From Desulfobacterales bacterium (lineage in GTDB: Bacteria; Desulfobacterota; Desulfobacteria; Desulfobacterales; UBA11574): a stretch of DNA of 8,159 nt. The position numbers and the translations under genes were made by a program. Positions 5,086 through 8,159 of this stretch are shown here, one piece after another; within the stretch, counting starts at the first letter, position 1; each line of letters begins with the position of its first letter. The notes beneath the pieces were generated by a model, which worked only from the letters and a program-made list of their open reading frames with translations, did no database searches and was not told the DNA's origin. The stretch lies in contig JAAXQD010000111.1 of assembly GCA_012974475.1 (NCBI GenBank), positions 1-8,159 of the forward strand. The letters are read 5' to 3'.

Positions 5086-8000
5086 TCACCATTTGACGGG
5101 AATCCGGACCCTCTTTTTGGCCTTGTTGGTAAACAGAAGATATCCGTTCTTTTTTCCGTACCGGTAAAGATCTCCGGTTATCTCTACATCTGCTTTACAG
5201 TAGTCGATGATTTCACGCATCCGCCCCTGTTTCCACCAGCGCAGGGCCTGAAGGCCGTCCGCAGTCTTTTTCTTGCCCAATGTTACGCTTGCCAGATGAT
5301 CCAGAGAGAGTCTGTAGCCGAGGCGCTTATGAACATCTTCAAGAATATCAAGGGTCGGAAGGTTTTCGAAACTAAAATCCGAATATCCACCCAGCACACG
5401 GAAGTCGAATTTCTTGATGTTGAAACCGATAACGAGATCACAACCTTTAAGGTGTTCGACCAGTTGAGGTACCTGTTCATCTAAAAACTCGAAATAGATA
5501 TCTTCTTTAGAATCATAAAGTACGGCGCAGCTGATCCCCATCAAATCCGCTCGATGCCAGCCGCCCACCTCCTGCGCTGAACGCTGGGTCTCCAAATCGA
5601 ACACACAAAAGTGAATGTCGTGCTCGGGGATCGAGTGTCCCGATTTCTGGAATGTGCCCCTTTCAACTTTTGTCTGTTTGCGTCTTGCGGCCGATCTTTT
5701 CCGAAATCTCCCCTTAAAGCTTGGAGATCTTTTGTCCATATCCTTGGGGATATCGGTTCCATGGAATGTTAAACCCTTTTTATCGGAGCCGGATTCATCC
5801 TTTCGCAAGGGGCCGTCGAATCTAACTTCCTGCATGCTTTTAGAATCACGATCCTTTAGGATTTTTTCGAGCAGGAAACCGGCAGCAGCCTTGTCTATGG
5901 GTCTGTTTCCGGAACCGCATTTTGGTGAATGCACACAGGAGGGACAGCCGGATTCACATGGACATGCACGAATCAATTCAAATGTGTACTCGAGCAGGTC
6001 TCTGGCGCGTTTAAAAGCCTGTAAACTCAGGCCGGCTCCGCCGGGGACTCCGTCATAAATAAATACCGCCGCACTGCCAACCTGTGGATGAAGGGGTGTG
6101 GAAATACCGCCCAGGTCATTTCGATCTGCCATCACCAAAAGCGGAAAGATGCCGATTGCAGCATGTTCAATGGCATGGATCCCCCCCATAAAATGAAAAT
6201 ACCCTGCTTCAGCTTTTTTTTGAATTCGAGGCGGAATTTTAAACCACAGGCCGTCTGTCTCAAAAATCTGTTCGGGAAGATCCAGGGGGATAACGCTCAA
6301 CTTTTTTTTAGCATGTATTCGCCATTTTTCATATCCTAATACTTTATCTGTTACTTTAAGTTTGCCGGCATATACGATTGTTCCCAATATATTTTTTTCA
6401 TCATATATATCCAGTATCTCCGTATTTTTTTGTGATCTTACCCGGGTATAATAATCGACGTGGGCTCTGGAAACTTTAACGGTCCGCGTATCCAGATCGA
6501 GGATGTCCACAAGGAATGTATCGCCTTTATGAAGATAAATGGCTCCGGGATGGGTCTCTTTAAAGGCCCTGAATCCATCGACCTCCCCTTTGCTCCGGCC
6601 GGTCTTATTGCTGACAATATTGAAACGGTCTCCCGTCCCTCTCAGGTGGACATGCCGGTGGGGGGCCTGTCGGCTGGAATAGATTTCCGTCCCGTCTTCA
6701 CTTCTTAAAAGATCGCCGTTGGCCTCAAGGCTTAAGACAGCCTTTTTAATATGTTTACGGGACATCAATGGTTCGTCTGACTTTATGGGCAGTTCGGCTG
6801 CCGCACAGATGATGTGTTTTTTTATAATCTCAGGGTTGTACGGGTTGACCACCGCCGCTTCGGGCTCGCGGTCGAGGAAATCTTCGGGATTTCGCATAAA
6901 ATATTGATCCAGAGCATCTTCGCCGGCAATCAGCACCAGCGAGGACTTCTGTCCGCTGCGACCTACCCTGCCGCCCCTTTGCCATGTCGCCACAACGGTG
7001 CCGGGGTATCCCACCAAAAGACAAAGGTCCAAATCACCGATGTCGATACCGAGTTCAAGGGCACTGGTAGATATCACGGCCAAGAGATCACCTTTGGCAA
7101 GCCTTGCTTCGATTTCCCTTCGCTCTTCAGGAAGGAATCCCGCCCGATAGGCACTGATTCTGCTGGCAAACGGCCCGGATTGACTCCCTGCCCAAATGGC
7201 GATCAACTCGGCAAGTTTTCTGGATTGGGTATAAACAATCGTACGCAAACCTCTGTGAAGCGCTGCTTTCAGCAACAGTATGGCCGTCTGTGCCGGTCCC
7301 TGAAGCGGATTGATAAATACGACGTGTTTCTCACCCAGAGGCGCGCCGCTTTCTGTGATGGTATCGACCTTTAACCCCGTAAGTTGTTCGGCAAGCTGAG
7401 CAGGATTGGACACGGTGGCCGAACAAAAAACGAATTTAGGGGCCGCACCGTAAAAAGAACATATCCTTCGAAGCCGTCTGAAAACCTGGGCCATATGGGA
7501 CCCCATGATTCCCCGATAGGTATGAACTTCATCCACCACAACCGTATCCAGGGCACCAAAGAATTCTGCCCATTTTAGATGATGCGGCAGCAGCGAGAGG
7601 TGAACCATTTCCGGATTGGTCAAAAGAATGTTGGGCGGTGTTTCTCTGATACGTTTTCGATGCCAGGCCGAAGTGTCTCCATCGTAAATCTCAATGGTGG
7701 GCGTTACCGTTTGACCGTGGGCGGAAAGTTCCTGAAAGGTGCGCAGTTGATCCTGTGCCAGCGCCTTTAATGGAAAAATGTAAAGGGCTTTTGAATTCCG
7801 ATTTTTTAACACATTTTCGATCACCGGAAGATTATAAATGAGCGTCTTGCCGCTCGCTGTCGGCGTTGCAACAACCAGGTTCCGGCCAGACCTTATCCGA
7901 TCGACGGCATCCACCTGGTGCCGGTATAGATCATGGATCCCTGCAGACGTTATGATATGGTCTATTTCTTTGGGCCACGGTTTTTCAGGTTTCGAAAAAA

Positions 8001-8106
8001 AGGGTGGGTGCTCGGGCAGCACCGTATGATGCACCACTTGACTCCCCAGGCGCTTTGAAGAAATGAGTGACCGGACATACTCTTCTATGGCGTTTTTTTT
8101 ATGCAT
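5086..8106 (-). CDS. mrfA: MrfA/YprA-type DNA helicase fused to a DEDD exonuclease domain (MrfB/YprB-like)
   Basis: A 1006-aa two-part protein. Residues 1 to about 750 match full-length MrfA (YprA) of Bacillus, a Mg-dependent SF2 helicase of mitomycin-lesion repair. Helicase features: Q-like YRHQ (61-64), Walker A ATPTASGKT (80-88), YDGDTS (141-146), DEVH (192-195), SAT (229-231), STSALELGIDIG (346-357), and QRGGRVGRSG (376-385). The DUF1998 region includes MADRNDLGG (659-667) and the four-Cys module C715, C717, C721, C724, with an extra C730. A charged, basic linker (about 751-828, with RFRKRSAARRK around 800-810) leads to a ribonuclease-H-like 3'-5' exonuclease domain (about 831-985): FDLET (D837, E839), GFNIKKFD (D901), and DYCKADVEIT (Y969, D973). 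This is a complete DEDD set, as in the YprB/MrfB RNase_H_2 family but without its TPR part. The ATG at 8106 has no good Shine-Dalgarno sequence; a hairpin lies just upstream. Probable role: unwinding and trimming damaged DNA during excision repair (inferred). Confidence 0.9.
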   Translation of the reverse strand: MHKKNAIEEYVRSLISSKRLGSQVVHHTVLPEHPPFFSKPEKPWPKEIDHIITSAGIHDLYRHQVDAVDRIRSGRNLVVATPTASGKTLIYNLPVIENVLKNRNSKALYIFPLKALAQDQLRTFQELSAHGQTVTPTIEIYDGDTSAWHRKRIRETPPNILLTNPEMVHLSLLPHHLKWAEFFGALDTVVVDEVHTYRGIMGSHMAQVFRRLRRICSFYGAAPKFVFCSATVSNPAQLAEQLTGLKVDTITESGAPLGEKHVVFINPLQGPAQTAILLLKAALHRGLRTIVYTQSRKLAELIAIWAGSQSGPFASRISAYRAGFLPEERREIEARLAKGDLLAVISTSALELGIDIGDLDLCLLVGYPGTVVATWQRGGRVGRSGQKSSLVLIAGEDALDQYFMRNPEDFLDREPEAAVVNPYNPEIIKKHIICAAAELPIKSDEPLMSRKHIKKAVLSLEANGDLLRSEDGTEIYSSRQAPHRHVHLRGTGDRFNIVSNKTGRSKGEVDGFRAFKETHPGAIYLHKGDTFLVDILDLDTRTVKVSRAHVDYYTRVRSQKNTEILDIYDEKNILGTIVYAGKLKVTDKVLGYEKWRIHAKKKLSVIPLDLPEQIFETDGLWFKIPPRIQKKAEAGYFHFMGGIHAIEHAAIGIFPLLVMADRNDLGGISTPLHPQVGSAAVFIYDGVPGGAGLSLQAFKRARDLLEYTFELIRACPCESGCPSCVHSPKCGSGNRPIDKAAAGFLLEKILKDRDSKSMQEVRFDGPLRKDESGSDKKGLTFHGTDIPKDMDKRSPSFKGRFRKRSAARRKQTKVERGTFQKSGHSIPEHDIHFCVFDLETQRSAQEVGGWHRADLMGISCAVLYDSKEDIYFEFLDEQVPQLVEHLKGCDLVIGFNIKKFDFRVLGGYSDFSFENLPTLDILEDVHKRLGYRLSLDHLASVTLGKKKTADGLQALRWWKQGRMREIIDYCKADVEITGDLYRYGKKNGYLLFTNKAKKRVRIPVKW

Positions 8107-8132
8107 AAAGTTGAGGAAGATGCCCTCATCTT
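8106..8132. other. Repeat-like 13-mer and hairpin at the 5' edge of the helicase gene
   Basis: TAAAGTTGAGGAA (plus 8106-8118) is identical to the minus strand at 5030-5042, beside array copy B. In both places a hairpin follows; here it is AAGATG (8117-8122), a 4-nt loop, and CATCTT (8127-8132). On the minus strand the loop reads AGGG, the only Shine-Dalgarno-like bases near the ATG, and they are 16 nt away from it. It may be a truncated copy of the same repeat family, or a structured 5' leader. One 13-mer match alone could arise by chance. Confidence 0.35.
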
Positions 8133-8159
8133 ACTTTCTTTACTTGAAAAAATGAAAAT

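Noticed and set aside
5077..5484. 135-aa plus-strand open frame over the 3' end of the helicase gene
   Set aside because: Antisense to the nuclease domain, whose catalytic residues fall in the minus-strand frame; no family resemblance.
6814..7374. 186-aa plus-strand open frame
   Set aside because: Antisense to the helicase core, including its conserved motifs; composition is that of a shadow frame.
8079..8127. Short upstream open frame overlapping the helicase start (ATG near 8127, minus strand, 14 codons)
   Set aside because: It is very short and has no conserved feature; overlap with the start codon could be regulatory but nothing supports translation.

Overview
The window carries five confident protein genes and almost no unassigned coding space. 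Moderate base composition, compact gene packing, and above all the intergenic repeats (TTTAGNNCAC arrays near gene ends, and a GGGTCCAAGGATTCC-type inverted-repeat element) look like a sulfate-reducer-type member of the Desulfobacterota (former Deltaproteobacteria, Desulfobacteraceae-like). That placement is an inference from general impression, not from a search.

Left part (1-3787, minus strand): a short nucleotide-sugar operon read right to left: rfbB (dTDP-glucose 4,6-dehydratase), galE (UDP-glucose 4-epimerase) and manC (GDP-mannose pyrophosphorylase). galE and manC overlap by ATGA and are probably translationally coupled. rfbB and galE are separated by 124 bp that hold an inverted-repeat element. 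The three enzymes feed three different activated-sugar pools (dTDP-4-keto-6-deoxyglucose, UDP-galactose, GDP-mannose), as expected for supply of O-antigen, capsule or exopolysaccharide synthesis. No glycosyltransferase, rfbA/C/D or manB lies in the window. Downstream of manC (1-259) there are only hairpins and repeats, with two stacked hairpins that could end the operon.

Middle (3788-4841): a divergent promoter region, then xerD on the plus strand, a complete tyrosine recombinase with all six catalytic residues, probably the chromosome-dimer resolution enzyme.

Right part (4842-8159): a 244-bp convergent intergenic region rich in repeats and hairpins, then a 1006-residue minus-strand gene. 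Its first ~750 residues are a full-length MrfA (YprA)-type SF2 DNA helicase with the four-cysteine DUF1998 module. Its last ~175 residues are a DEDD-type exonuclease domain like that of MrfB (YprB). In Bacillus subtilis MrfA and MrfB are separate proteins acting together in mitomycin-lesion repair; here helicase and nuclease appear to be one polypeptide joined by a basic linker. This is the most interesting item in the window.

A second point is that the C-terminal cupin (phosphomannose isomerase) half of ManC has lost metal-site residues, so the enzyme is probably monofunctional. A third is that related 31-bp repeat arrays lie just beyond the 3' ends of both minus-strand transcription units.
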